NCBI GenBank assembly: GCA_004194705.1
Contig: SADC01001300.1
Span: 434,001 to 498,000, forward strand
Direction: 5' to 3'
Length of the DNA: 64,000 nt
Origin: Ditylenchus dipsaci
Taxonomy: Eukaryota; Nematoda; Chromadorea; Rhabditida; Anguinidae
Positions 11,777 through 23,543 of this stretch are shown piece after piece; positions within the stretch are counted from its first letter, which is position 1; each line of letters begins with the position of its first letter. A program made the translations under genes and the position numbers. The notes under the pieces were generated by a model that saw nothing but the letters and a program-made list of their open reading frames with translations, did not search any database and was not told the DNA's origin.

Positions 11777-12233
11777 CGATTGTTTTCGACAATAGCAAAA
11801 TAAAATTTGTACTGTACAGAAATGAAGCCGGATTAAAAGGCTTAACCAACATAATTAACCAATTTAAAAATACCGATTATTCATATCTGGTCTTTTATTA
11901 ATAAAGTTCTGGTAGTATGACTGCTAATAATATTAGTATTAACACGATTGGCCAACCCTAGTTTTAACCACTTCTAGAATGGAAAGACCTGAATCGAAAA
12001 CTCACTTTTTCCAGTACGTGAATCTCTTATTTTTTTAAATTATACAGCTGAGTTTTACAGCTCGTTAAAAAGCTGAGATCTAGGGCTACATAATAATACC
12101 AATATTTAACAAAAATTATGTTATTATAAGGCATACAATTTGATTTTGAAAATTAGGCGGGGGATTTCCGACAAAAATGTGGGAGATTTCCGAATATAGG
12201 CGGGCGATATTCAATTCATCCACAGTTTTTTTG

Positions 12234-12645
12234 TACAGTCAAACCTCCCAATAACGAACCACCAAAAGTTTGTTCCCTTCTCGGGTCCCACACTTTTCTT
12301 ACCTCGATTTTTAAAAATAATTTCTTTTTCTGTTTTCACAGTCTGGCTGCAAATATTGTCAGGATTACGATTTCGCCGATTGTTTTAGCGAAAGAAAAAA
12401 CCATTAACGTAACCGTATTTTCAAAAAAACCTTACGTTGATGGGAGGTTTTGCTTTTAAGGTCAACAAATTTTTCTTTCGCTAAAACTTTCGGCAAAATC
12501 GTAATAATCCTGACGATATTCTGTGAATTCCAGACTATGAAAACAGAAATAGAGAAAATTTAAAAAAAAATCGAGGTAAAAAAATTGTCGGACGCTAGGC
12601 GGGAACGAACTTTTGGGGTGTATGTTATTGGGAGGTTTGACTGTA
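12234..12645. mobile_element. CAGTCAAACCTCCC-end MITE
   Basis: TIRs CAGTCAAACCTCCCAATAAC and its mirror, flanked by TA. Subterminal blocks and the CCGATTGTTTT-type core match the family at 6,532. The word GATGGGAGGTTTTG at the centre repeats the terminal word. Confidence 0.85.
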
Positions 12646-12850
12646 AAAATTTTCAAAGACTTTCAAGAATAAAAAGTATTTACAATAAAAATTATTAGTT
12701 CTTTCTATTTAATATCAATCATTGCTTGTTTTTTTATCAAAAAAGAATTTGAGCAAACTTCTTCTTTTTCTGAAAAAGGTCTTAGAATTTGTTAGTCATA
12801 TTTTTTCTTGTTACTTCTGATGCTTGGAAAAAATCATGTTTTGATTTCAG

Positions 12851-13040
12851 TTAAGCATTTTACTATTATGAATATTTATCGAAAATTGTGTTTGCTATTT
12901 TGTGTAGCTTTTATTTTGAAATTAATAGAAGTATTTATTGGAATTGCTTCGTTGCTGTTAGGCTGCAACCTAAGGTTCGGTCAAACAATATTTGTTACTA
13001 GTGTGACAAAAGTTATTGAGAGACTTTTGAGCTCATGATT
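12851..13040 (+). CDS. Possible membrane-protein exon
   Basis: After a good acceptor (TTTTGATTTCAG) there is an open segment with NIYRKLCLLFCVAF and ILKLIEVFIGIASLLLG. That is one long hydrophobic stretch with a basic start, as in a 7TM receptor helix. It lies upstream of and on the same strand as the receptor-like exons at 16.4-17.4 kb and might belong to that gene, with transposons in between. No homologue can be named and it could be a chance frame. Confidence 0.25.
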
Positions 13041-13889
13041 CATAAAAAAATGATTGGTAGAAAAAAAACCAACTTCGAAATTTGTATGAATTCGCAGCTC
13101 CCGGGAATATCCTTCGTTCCCCGTCCCCTCGTGCATTTTTTGACGATCCCGATTTGACAAGGAATCCCTCGTGAATTTTTTCATGATCCCCGTATTTCCC
13201 GAACCATATCTGCAGTCCTGTTCATCTTCTTTCAAAAAGTATATGAAGCTTTTTCAGAATACCGAAAAGCAGTCATCATTCAGGTTCAAACACAAACCAA
13301 ACACTACAATTGCAGAAAGATTGATGATAAGCATTACGAAAAAATTTAAAACTTCGAGCTTTCCAAAAAAATGAAAAAAAATCCAATTTTTTCAATTTTT
13401 TTCAGATTTTCGGTCATTTTTAAAGGTATTGATTTTTTCTAGGGTTGGGATAAAGAAATTCCCGGAAAATTTCTCAGGAATATTCCTGAAAAAATTGAAA
13501 GTGGGAAAATTGACAAAAAAGCGCAAAACTTGTTATATTGTTTAGCGTTAATTTTTAAACAGTTTTCAGAGGTAGTCAATGTCTGGAGGACGTCAATTGT
13601 CGTAGGCTTGGGAATACTTCAACAAAATTGACAAGCAAATCAACTAAGTAAATCCATTATTAACGGGACTTCAGTCGTGCTTTGGTTAGTTGACCCCCCC
13701 CCATTGAGGCAGCAGTGATAGAGTTAACTGTATTGCGAGAGTCGACTGCATCATGAGCATTCACTGTATTGTTGATTTAATGTTGACTGTGTTGGGGTAG
13801 TTGACTATAGGCAATGGCGTAGCCAAGAGAAAGAGGTTGGGAAGTAATTTTTTTTTCAAAACAGTGCAGCTGAAATGGTTACTATGCGC

Positions 13890-14505
13890 TTGGGCCCCAC
13901 TGCATTTGGTTCCCTCATTCGGGCATCCCGCATTTAGGCCTCCGCACTTGGGCCCTGAGCCAGTTTCTTACTGAAAGTTTCCAATGCGGTGGGGCACCAT
14001 CTTGGATAAAATCGGGTTGATCGAATCCGGGCCAGTCTCGAACCACCGGCAGAAAGTCTTCTTAAAGCCGGACGAGATAGGAGGCTTCTGAAGCACGGAC
14101 AGTAAGGCAACAATTACGAGAACAAACATCAAAATCATTCTTACTAGTAACATTTCAATCAATACCGATGGCAGCCCAAAGAAAAACTCTCAGCAGATAA
14201 AGCGGCTCTTCTTGATACTTATGAGGGTTGCTGTAAGACCAGTAGCGAAGCAGTGATGTTTGACGTGCTGTGAAGATAAAAGTTAGATTTGTCAGAGAAT
14301 AAAAGATTGCTCAAAAATGCACCATCATTTTCAATTATATGCAGCTGCGCCTCGGCATGCTGGACTCTCTTCGCTTGACTGAGCACATTAACTTGCTGCC
14401 GACGTTGTATCTTGTAAGGATGAAACCGATTTAGGCTTCTTTCGGTGTTCCATGCATCCCGTACCATACGACACTTGACACCTCCTGCTCGATCGTGTAG
14501 TCCAT
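13890..14505 (-). pseudogene. Tc1/mariner-superfamily transposase relic
   Basis: The minus strand, in changing frames, gives MDYTIEQEVSSVVWYG, then RFHPYKIQRRQQV, then FLSNLLFSDKSNFYLHST, then DFIQDGAPPHWKLSVRNWL. The order (HPYK.Q, FL..ILFSDE..F.L, F.QDGAPPH) is that of mariner-like DDE transposases. Frames are broken several times and the segment after the second catalytic region is degenerate. The original element's ends were not found. Confidence 0.75.
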
Positions 14506-14608
14506 TTTACCTGAAATTTAGGCGAAATTAAGACATTTTCAACTTGATAATTTTTCATCTGTTAACACCGATAACGATAAATATGAGAAGTCATTTGATT
14601 GCCTAGGA

Positions 14609-16173
14609 TAATGGCCCTATCCTAGAAGAAGGGGTCAAATTTTGCCTTGGTCCCCCCTGTTGATTTTAATCAATTTCGCCTTGGCCCCCCCCTGTTGTTT
14701 TTTTTCTATTTTTAATATGATTATATAATTATAACAAGTAAAACAAGCTTAATTTTGGAAAACTTCAAGAATCATGGCTAACCAACCGCATACACAATTT
14801 TTATTCTCGTGGTTTTGTTGATGCATTGGTTATTCAGTAGAATTGGGGTTGGATCATAGGAAAATTCTAGCTTTTAAAAGTTCTTCACAAGACCAAAATA
14901 TTACTACCCGGGTATAACTACACTACCTGAGTTCCCCAACCTGGGTACGACTACCTGGGTACAACAAAACCAAGTGGTTGACCACTTGGAGCGAATTTTT
15001 TTTAGGGTTTTCATGTTCCAAAACCTGTTTTCTGTATTAATTTGAACATGCTGAAGATGCTTTGATAATAGTAAAATAAGATTTTGTTCGATATTTTTTG
15101 AGTTCGGGTACATTTGATTTTACCAAAACTCGATGGTTGTAACATAAGTTCTGTCGGTTTTTGTTCATGAAGATTCTGTTTCAATGTAAAACATTTCTAA
15201 CATACTGTTATATGTCATTTTGTAGAAAAGAATCTCCTATTTCATCGCTCTATTTCTGATTTCACAACAAAATGTTGATTTTTAGCCTTCAAGAAATGAG
15301 CTTCAAGTAAAAAAAATAATTATCTCCGACATCTTTAGAACTAGTCAAAAGTTCAGTCAATTGTTAGGCGCTGCAGCAACAACTTAGCACCATGTTGTAG
15401 CGCAGATTAAGAGCTTCAAAATGCATTTTACAGAATAATTTTTGAAAATCTGAGTATTGAGATTTCACTGTTTTAAAAAAGCAAATTCTTTGAAACTTGA
15501 CTGAAATTCAAGTTTTCTTAATTTTTTCCCGGATTTCAGTCATTTTTTTGAAGAATTTTCTTTTTTAAAACAGTCATATCTCAATACTCAGATTTTCAAA
15601 AATTATTCTGTAAAATGCATTTTGAAGCTCTTAATCTGCGCTACAACATGGTGCAAAGTTGTTGCTGCAGCGCCCAACAATTGACTGAACTTTTGACTAG
15701 TTCTAAAGATGTCAGAGATAATTATTTTTTTAACTTTAAGCTCATTTCTTGAACGCTAAAAATCAACATTTTGTTGTGAAATTGTGAAATCTGAAATAGA
15801 GCCATGAAATAGGAGATTCTTTTTTACAAAATGACATATAACAGTATAGTAGAAATATTTTGCATTGAAACAAAATCTTCATTAACAAAAACCGACAGAA
15901 CTTATATTACAACCAATAAATAAATAAAGTGACTTAACGTCAATTATCTAGGGGCGTGAATTGTCCTGGGGCGTGAATCGTCCCCGAGCGTGAATTGTCG
16001 CGTACCCCGAAAAACTATAGGGAAAGATTTTAACAGAATTCGATGACTTAAGACTGAAAAACGCCAAATACAATGGTGGGAAAAACAACAGGGGGGGGCA
16101 AGGCAAAATTGATTAAAATCAACAGGGGCGACCAAGGCAAAATTTGGCTCCCTCTTCTAGGATAGGGCCATTA
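14609..16173. mobile_element. Large GGCCCTATCC-family TIR element
   Basis: TIRs of about 85 bp: ATGGCCCTATCCTAGAAGA at the left and its mirror at the right, followed inside by TTTTGCCTTGGTC and CCCTGTTG blocks. No coding cargo is seen; the middle is taken up by a 780-bp palindrome. Unlike the relatives at 43,676 and 47,420, no perfect 8-bp target duplication is visible, only TA/TA. Confidence 0.75.
15135..15914. repeat. 780-bp palindrome (foldback element)
   Basis: Arms of about 370 bp run from GGTTGTAACATAAGTTCTGTC to a mirror ending ATTACAACC, with the centre near 15,500-15,540. The core (AGTCAATTGTTAGGCGCTGC and neighbours) recurs at 52,811-53,160, and one arm is faintly visible at 51,350-51,430. 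Confidence 0.85.
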
Positions 16174-16407
16174 TTTAGAATGTCAGCTTTCAAACAAGAA
16201 AAAGATTATTTCAAAACACCACAAATTTGAAAAGTTATAAACAAAATAAAGCGTGATGAAAATTTGGACCATACTGTACGTCTTGTGAGAAAATGAACAG
16301 GACTACAAAACGCACATTTTGAATTTTCGTAGCAATGAGCTTAAAAAACACTCAACAAATTTTGTTACACTAGTTATCAGTAAAATAATGTAACCACTTT
16401 ATTGCAG

Positions 16408-17448
16408 ATCTAGTGAAAGCTTTTGTTTCAATGATTGGAGACTAGCTGCCTCCGCCTCAATTACTTTCATATCAGTTGTTGTGAACATATTTGTGCTCAT
16501 AGTTCGGTTAATTATCCAAAAAGTTACTCGATATGTAGGTTTTTTAAATAATTAAGTACTTGATTATAAAAATGATTTAAGGAAAGAAAACTGACTTTTG
16601 CTCTAGCCATTTTTTCGTGTGTGGCTCTTGCGCTATTAATTTGGCTTACTCTACAGACGAACTCACAGATTAGTTACGTTAGGCCAAACTCCCTGACATT
16701 AATTGTAAGCCAGGATTTTGCATGAGACGGCCCGACCCTGGCAGGGGTAAAGGATGATGCAGGCTGAATTAGACTGCCTGCCACGACTTTAAATACAGGG
16801 CGGAAATTATTATGAACTATAGTCAAACCTGGATACAACACCACCCCGGTATAGTGGACCGATTTGGTCAGTTTTGAGTGGGGGACCACTAGACCACTAT
16901 GAACATGATCTTTCAAAAGATATTAACCCCGTAAACTGTGGAATAAAATAATAAAAATGTCACGCTACTGTCATATAAAACCTCCCCCTCCTCCTCCCAA
17001 AAAAAAAACTACTGTGATATTCACCCCCCACTCAATAATTTTTGGAGGGTACTTAAAACCACCATTTTCAAAAAAAACTTGTAGAAAAGTCTCTTTTAGT
17101 AATGGCTAGGCCCTGAGACTAAGCATAAACCTACGGGCCTAAGCCTGAGCCAAAGCGTAGCTTATTAGGGGGAAGGGGAATGGAGTGTAGTAGTGAATTC
17201 TCCAATTCAACATAATATTTCTGAATCGCAACAGGGAAAAAAGTTATGAGCGTTTGAAATTGAGAGAATTTCTAAGGCTACTAAATTCCTTCCTAATTTC
17301 TGTGTTATTTCCTCACCCTCCCGTGCTAATTTAAAAAAAAACTTTAAAAAAATTTCAGATATTGAATGCTACAATCGTTCTGCTTTACGCCTTAAAAGGA
17401 ATACTTCTCTTCGTAATATATAAAGTGAAACTGCCGAGAAACTACTGA
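16408..17448 (+). pseudogene. 7TM receptor-like C-terminal exons
   Basis: Three candidate exons. 16,408-16,534 encodes SFCFNDWRLAA followed by ITFISVVVNIFVLIVRLI. About 16,582-16,677 encodes RKLTFALAIFSC then ALALLIWLTL. 17,359-17,448 encodes ILNATIVLLYAL, GILLFVIYKV and LPRNY with a stop. Three hydrophobic helices in this arrangement resemble TM5-TM7 of adhesion or methuselah-type receptors, but no signature residue settles it. The third exon is repeated at 23,353-23,442 in the duplication. Earlier exons are not found because transposons fill the upstream region, so this is probably a fragment. A CAGTC-type repeat end lies in the last intron near 16,820. Confidence 0.35.
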
Positions 17449-17548
17449 ATGCCTTTAAATATTTATGATTTTTTTAAATCTTTGCTTATCTTTAAAAAAA
17501 ACTTTCGGTTTTTATTATGTATAATTATTATTCCCAGCCGTCAAAAAT

Positions 17549-18393
17549 ATGATGGCTATAAAAAACAAAAAAATCTGTCAGTTATACAACTATGTTTTCT
17601 TATTTCTTACTTATTTCATTGATTTTATTACTTGTGAATTAAGTAATGGTGGTAAGTCATTTTTTAAGAACGGAAATTTTAAAACTCTCCGCTTCTATTG
17701 CTTAAACTTCAAATGTTCTGTTTCAGATTTTTGTTTTTCGCTTAAAATATTTTCGACAAAAACTTTGGCATTTCTTGGGTTGCGGACCCTGTGATTTTTC
17801 TAAAAGTAACCCACATATACGTTATACACTACTTTTTCATGATCAATACACGTTTTTTTTGACATACACAAAAATTTCCGGTGCGGCACCACCGGTGCCC
17901 GACGCCGAAATTTTATATGTCGGTGCGCGGTGCCTCTGCCAGAATTTTAGAGGTCGGTGCCCCGGTGCGGTGCCGGTGCCAGAATTTTAGATGTCAGTGC
18001 CCCGGTGCCCCGGAAAAATTTTGGCTGATAGGGTAAGGGTCTAATCAACTTATGACAACTATCAGTTATAGATATTTGCGATATTTTGCACTTTGAAGTT
18101 TTCTTAGCATTTAAAATTTAATTTACTCTTGTTTAAACTAATCAATTAAAAATTTGTCAAATTCAAGCTAAATATCCTCCATATCCGGAGTGTTCGTTTT
18201 GGGGTGGTTGTGTTGGAGATGATCCAGATTTAGCATGCTATCCAGTCACTAATACTTGGTGAAAATATATATAATTTCGCACAAATTTTTATTTAAAAGT
18301 TTAAGTGTGATCTACAGTGCTAACAAAAGTGCAGCTGTTGATAAGGATGGTAACCCTTGATTTTGCCATGTGGAGGATTTGGTGTTTGCTGGG
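17549..18393 (+). CDS. Small Cys-rich secreted protein, copy A
   Basis: Exons 17,549-17,651, 18,168-18,258 and 18,318-18,393; further exons were not found. Exon 1 encodes a hydrophobic signal peptide (NYVFLFLTYFIDFITC) and starts 11 nt after the acceptor TTATTCCCAG. Exons 2 and 3 encode AKYPPYPECSFWGGC, then DDPDLACYPVTN, then LPCGGFGVCWG, with at least six cysteines in about 55 residues. This suggests a compact disulfide-bonded extracellular peptide. Phases match across both junctions. Exon 3 of this copy has lost one base relative to copy B, breaking the frame. No family recognised; function unknown. Confidence 0.55.
17880..18025. repeat. GGTGCCGGTGCC low-complexity repeat
   Basis: GC-rich words (CGGTGCGGTGCCGGTGCC, AGAATTTTAGAGGTCGGTGC) repeated in an AT-rich setting. 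The copy at about 23,875-24,065 in the duplication has expanded to more units. Confidence 0.75.
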
Positions 18394-18594
18394 GTAAGTA
18401 TATATGCGACCATCAAACAAGAACGTGTCACTTGTAAAGGCCTATATAATTTGTGAAGCTCAACAGCAAAGTCCACATTTCAAAAGCAAATTTGAATTTT
18501 CCATTTTTTATAAGTCCAACCTGTCTTTTATTGCATTTTCATATTAGCATGCAGTCATATATTTTAACTTTTCAAAGAAATATTAAAATTGAAG

Positions 18595-18756
18595 TACCGT
18601 AAATGATCTAATAGAGACCCGGGGCTTTATTTTTCAACCCCTAAAATCTTGAAATTGTCAATCGAAAATGGTACTAACTCTGAAATCCTAGTCAAAAATC
18701 GAGGCGAGGGGGGGGGGCTCTATTAGAGAGGGGGGCTCTAATAGAACATTTACGGT
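18595..18756. mobile_element. ACCGTA-end MITE, present only in copy A
   Basis: Ends ACCGTAAATG and CATTTACGGT, subterminal CTAATAGAG words and an internal TTTTTCAACCCCTAAAA block. The empty site is preserved in copy B near 24,645 (GAAGTAAGTG), which supports a TA target. Confidence 0.9.
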
Positions 18757-18899
18757 CAGTGATTTTAGAAATTTTGAAGTTTCCTACTTTAAATAAAGCA
18801 GCAAATTATTTTGTTTTACTCTATTCTTATCTTGAGATTTCTGAAATTGTATGATAATCTTTAATTGACTTGTTATATCGGATTGACTGTCGTGGAAAG

Positions 18900-19000
18900 T
18901 GGTGGTGGCTGGAGTTGAACCAACTCTTAGATCAACTCTTGAACCAACTCCAACTCGGATTACTGTGCCAACGTGCTTCCATTACACTACGCTTCCACCC
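18900..19000 (-). repeat. tRNA-derived repeat, copy A
   Basis: The minus strand has a good A box (TAGTGTAATGG) and B box (GGTTCAACTCC), and the B-box region is doubled. A five-pair T stem forms, but the 5' side does not pair with the matching 3' acceptor strand. It is better called a SINE-like or degenerate tRNA sequence than a tRNA gene. Confidence 0.5.
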
Positions 19001-19536
19001 TCTGAACAATTCAAGAGGAGAGACTAAGACAAAGAGACACAATGCCTATGGTGCCATATATTAGGTTGGCGGATAACTTTTTGGACTCGCCAATACATCG
19101 AAACTTTCCATGACATTTATGATTGACATATGACACGTCACAGTATTCTCAAAAAGGGCATCCTGCGAATTCTGTCCAACAATCTAGTCGCGATATATTT
19201 TTCGAGCAACTTTGAGCTCTTGAAGTTGACGACAGCCCCTTTTCAACTTTTCGGCGTCTAGACCTCGGATTGTCTTCAAGTGTCGCATTTATAATTTTCG
19301 ACTTTAAGGACTACTCATAAGCTGTTGTTATTGGCAGAGATTCGGCTATCTTTGCTTGAGTGATGTCGTCCACACATTCTTTCGCGCTGTGACCTAGCTC
19401 AAACTCAAAATTCAGCGGTTCTCGAATAATACATTGATTTTTCCCATACTGCTGTCAAAATCTAAAAGCTTTTGTGGAAATAAGTTAGTTGATAGCGAAG
19501 ATAACTGTGAAAAAACTTTTTATTCAGGACTTACAA

Positions 19537-21907
19537 TTAATTAAGGCTATACTATAGAATTACCGCCCCCCCCCCCCACCCCCCAGCTAGCGAAAAATTT
19601 ACTTTTCCTGAAGGGGAAAGGACCCGTCCCATTTTGATTCTCGTGCTCTGAATAGGCACGGAAACACTTTGGTTTCCGACAAATCGAAAATAAAAAAATT
19701 TTTCGATTTGACTTGGCCCCCCGAGGTAAAAAATTTAGGAAAATCCAAAAAAATATTGTTTTGAATTCCCGCCAAAACATTTTTTAAAGGAATAGGGCTG
19801 TATTGGGATGGGAAGGGACAAAAGAGGGCCACTAATCACACAGAGCCCAATAACAAGAAGATGTTGAACATAGTTTTGAATACTGGGGCCTCCGCATAAA
19901 CAAACTCTGGTATGCATACATTTTTATGCATCCAGAGTCACTTTCGAGTGATTTGTGTCTAAGGTATGTGGGTGTGCGCATCTCAACTCCAAGCCCCAAG
20001 CCCCCTGCGCCCCCGAAGGGGCGCAGGGGGCTTGAGAGTTAGAGATGCGCGCACTCACTTACCTTAGACATGATTCCGAGAAGTACTCTTGACCATAAAA
20101 TGCATATAGAGTCTTTTTTCCGGTTGAAGGGTTCCGGTTCCGGAGCCCAGTTGAAAACATGGTAGGACATAAATTTCCAGAATTCACTTTTTTAATAATT
20201 TTGCCATAAAAATGGCCCCTTTTTTCCTTTCCCCTCCCAATACAGCCCGGGCGGCGGTAATTCATCCTCCGGTAAATTCATCCTCTAATTTTGTCTTGAC
20301 AGGAATAATTTTCATTATCATACTTTTTGATTTTTTTCGGGGAGCAGGACTCTGAATCGTCTCCACACTACAGTAGCCCACTTTTTGTGCTTAGGCGCAG
20401 AATGGGCCAGTGTACATTAGAACGAACTCAAACATGTATTCTCCAAATGTCCCTCCAAATCTTTAAAGTTACAGGTTCCAGTCCTGGCGGTAACATACAT
20501 CATTTTTTCTTGATCAACATTCGTAAAATAGTTTTTTATAAGAATAGTAAGCCTAGGGTAGGTAGTAGAACCATCTGGCACTTCCCCAGATGGGTATCCA
20601 CATCAAAACTCCAAATTTTGGATTTGGATTAAAGTAAGTAAAAATCATTGTAACATATCCAGAATCGTATCCTGAACACGGTTTAATAATACTAAAACAG
20701 CGATTTGACTTGCAGGTGCCCCAATTATGGCATACACGAAAAATTGGGAGGGGGACGATTCGTATTCGCAGAATTCGTATTCGGCTTTTTTCGTATTCGG
20801 CCAGATTCGTATTCGGGTTACCGATAACAGCTTATAACCGATAATGACGGATAATAACCTAATTTAGTTAGAATACGAGTTATTCTAACTAAATTAGGTT
20901 ATTATCCGCTATTTTCAGTTTTTTGACCAAATTGACCCCCAGCATTTTTGACCAAATTTAAACCCTTTTTAGGCAAAATCTAGGTAAAAATGATAGATTT
21001 TGAACAAGTTTTTACTTTCTGGGCCTACCGCATATATAAACTCTGGTATGCATATGTTTTATGCATCCAGAGTCACTTTCGAGTGATTTGTGTCTCAGGT
21101 ATGTGTGTGTGCGCATCTCAACCCCAAGCAACCAAGGCCCCATGCGCCCCCGAAGGGGCGCAGGGAGCTTGGTTGGTTAGAGATGCGCGCACTCACTCAC
21201 CTTGGACATAATTCCGAGCTAGACTCTTGATCGAAAATGCATTTAGAGTCTTTTTGCCCAGCTCCAGCAAGAAAAATATGATAAATCACCAAAAAAGGGC
21301 CCTAAAATACCCTAAAAAGTTTTTACTACTTACTCTCTTGGCTTATGTACTCAGGCACCTGGCTCACCTACCCATACCTAGGTACGTCACGACCTACCCA
21401 CTCCGGTACTATTGTAGGTCGACCTGGACTATTCAGGGAGGATATAAACTATAAAGGGTATATCTGAACCTTAAAGGTTGCATCTTTACCATTGAGAGAA
21501 GTTCATGATCATTGAAGGTAAATCTGAGCCACTTAGGGTGGACTGGTGCCACTGCAGGTAGATGAGGACCGTTGAAATAACAAACAAATATTTTTACCCA
21601 ATATTCCTGTCAAGACAAAATTAGAGGATGAATTTACCGGAGGATGAATTTACCTAGAGTCATACAGCCCTAATTCCCTTTAAAAATGTTTTGGCGGGAA
21701 TTCGAAAAAAAATTTTTTTCGAATTTTCTTAAATTTTTTACCTTGGGGACCAAGGCAAATGGAAAATTTTTTTCGATTTTTTCGGAAACCAAAGTGTTTC
21801 CGTGCCTATTCAGAGCACGAGAATCAAAATGGGACAAGTCTTTTCCCCTTCAGGAAAAGTAAATTTTCCGCTAGCTGGGGGGATTCTATAGTGTTACCTT
21901 AATTAAA
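19537..21907. mobile_element. 2.4-kb TIR element, CTATAGAAT ends (copy A)
   Basis: Ends TTAATTAAGGCTATACTATAG and its mirror, with about 300-bp inverted arms including GGAAACACTTTGGTTTCC and CTTTTCCTGAAG blocks. Inside are two copies of the GCGCCCCGAAGGGGCGC hairpin family (19,907-20,115 and 21,040-21,255) and a half copy of the GGGACGATTCG palindrome. No transposase seen. Confidence 0.75.
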
Positions 21908-22074
21908 TTTTAATACTAGTCCAGAAACTTATCCGCCAAACTAATATTTGTGGTGCTTGTAATTGTTCGTGGTCAAAATTTTGTCTATTAAAATTTCTCG
22001 GAAATGGTTTCACTGATGGAAATGGTCTTGCGAATTATTTTTCCGCGTTTTCCACCCATATACCTTGGCAACCA

Positions 22075-22400
22075 GACAAAACAACAACGAAAATATTTTG
22101 TCGCGCGACAAAATATTTAAAAAAAAACATTTGTCGCGCGACAAAATAATTTTTTTGTCATATTGTCGTGCGACAATGCAACAAATTTGGGTTTTTTGTC
22201 GCACGACATTGCAACAAATTTTGCTCTTTGTCGTGCGACATTGCAACAAATTTTGCTCTTTGTCGGGCGACATTGCAACAAATTTTGCTCTTTGTCGTGC
22301 GACAATGCAACAAATTTTGCTCTCTGTCGGGCGACATTGCAACAAATTTTGCTCTTTGTCGGGCGACATTGCAACAAATTTTACTCTTTGTTGACTATGA
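22075..22400. repeat. 32-bp minisatellite
   Basis: About seven tandem copies of a 32-bp unit, GACATTGCAACAAATTTTGC plus TCTTTGTCGTGC, preceded by palindromic TTGTCGCGCGACAA words. Because 32 is not a multiple of 3, similar peptide frames stay open in all phases on both strands, so those ORFs are repeat artefacts. It begins at the right end of duplication copy A and is absent from copy B. Confidence 0.9.
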
Positions 22401-23210
22401 AAAAAGCTTTTGATTCCATACTTATATTTTATCATATTTCCGAGTACGTCGTACAATCAAATACAGTCAAACCTCGGTTATGCGCACCCCAGTTATACGG
22501 CACCCTCGGTTATACGACATCCTTGATAGACTGTATTTGGCTAAAGTTAGCTTATTCTTAGACAATTGACACCCCCGTTACACGCTTAGCTAAGGCTGGT
22601 CTCCTGAGTGGCGTATAAAAAATATTCCCAGAATAAACTTTATAAACCGCCAATTTGGAATTTTCAAATAGGTTCCAATCCTGGTGATAGCAAACATTTT
22701 TTCTAACTTGAAATTGTGTCAGGAATTAGATTTTTTAGGACCAAAATTGTAATTTTACCCACTCCAACTCTATACATAGAGTAGATACCTCTTGGTCAGG
22801 TATATATACACCTGGATGGCCTAAAAATCAAAATTTAGTTCAAATCCGTATCAAACCTTTCTATTCACTTAAAATCGTGTAGGAGTCAAGTTTTCTAGTA
22901 ACAAATTGAGATTTCAATCTCCCAAAACCTTGGGTAATTATCACTCGGGTAGGTGAATATCCACCTCGCTTCCCAATAAAACTATGAATTAGCCGAATTC
23001 GAAACTAACTACTTTTTCTAACCTAAAATCGCCTGGCAAAACTGGTTTGTGAAACACTAAAATTGCGATTTTGCCCATCTGGCCTACAAAATCTGGAGAG
23101 GGTACCAGCTGATCAAGTAGATATCCACCCTAATTGGACTGTAATAAAATAGAGAATCTCGATACCATAGTTGGACGGCCGCCGGCGGCACCCCTTCGGT
23201 TACCTTCGGC
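22401..23210. other. Spacer between duplication copies
   Basis: A solo CAGTCAAACCTCGGTTATGC end lies at 22,463, followed by CGGTTATACG words. The rest is gene-free; some GGCCGCCGGCGGC sequence lies just before copy B. Confidence 0.6.
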
Positions 23211-23352
23211 GCATAATTTTTGGAGGGTACTTAAAACCACCATTTTCAAAAAAAAACCAGAGTCTGTAGTCTACCTAAATTCCTTCCCAATTTCTGTGTT
23301 ATTTCCTCACCCTCCCGTGCTAATTTTAAAAATAACTTTAAAAATTTTTCAG

Positions 23353-23442
23353 ATATTGAATGCTACAATCGTTCTGCTTTACGCCTTAGAAGGAATACTT
23401 CTCTTCGTAATATATAAAGTGAAACTGCCGAGAAACTACTGA
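23353..23442 (+). pseudogene. 7TM receptor-like last exon, copy B
   Basis: Same 30-codon exon as 17,359-17,448 (ILNATIVLLYALEG, then LLFVIYKV), with one Lys-to-Glu difference and the stop conserved. The upstream receptor exons are not in this copy, so it is stranded. Confidence 0.5.
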
Positions 23443-23543
23443 ATGCCTTTAAATATTTATGATTTTTTTAAATCTTTGCTTATCTTTAAAAAAAAACTTT
23501 CGGTTTTTATTATGTATAATTATTATTCCCAGCCGTCAAAAAT

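Larger units (their letters stand above)
17033..22064. repeat. Segmental duplication, copy A
   Basis: Direct partner of 23,211-27,893. Both copies contain, in order, the last receptor-like exon, the Cys-rich gene, the GGTGCCGGTGCC repeat, the tRNA-like repeat and the CTATAGAAT-end TIR element. Copy A additionally holds the MITE at 18,595-18,756, a right TIR at 21,602-21,888 and about 200 bp at 17,073-17,275. Copies differ mainly by small indels in base runs. Confidence 0.9.

Noticed and set aside
16674..16916. 80-codon minus-strand ORF
   Set aside because: Covers a CAGTC-type repeat end; a repeat artefact.
18900..19000. Functional tRNA gene
   Set aside because: A and B boxes are good but the acceptor stem does not pair and the B-box region is duplicated.
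22075..22400. CRISPR-like regular repeat
   Set aside because: The units are contiguous with no unique spacers, and the window is animal nuclear DNA.
22010..22561. Overlapping ORFs up to 148 codons on both strands with Cys/Gln-rich repeats
   Set aside because: They arise from the 32-bp minisatellite, which stays open in all frames; no start, splice or signal support.
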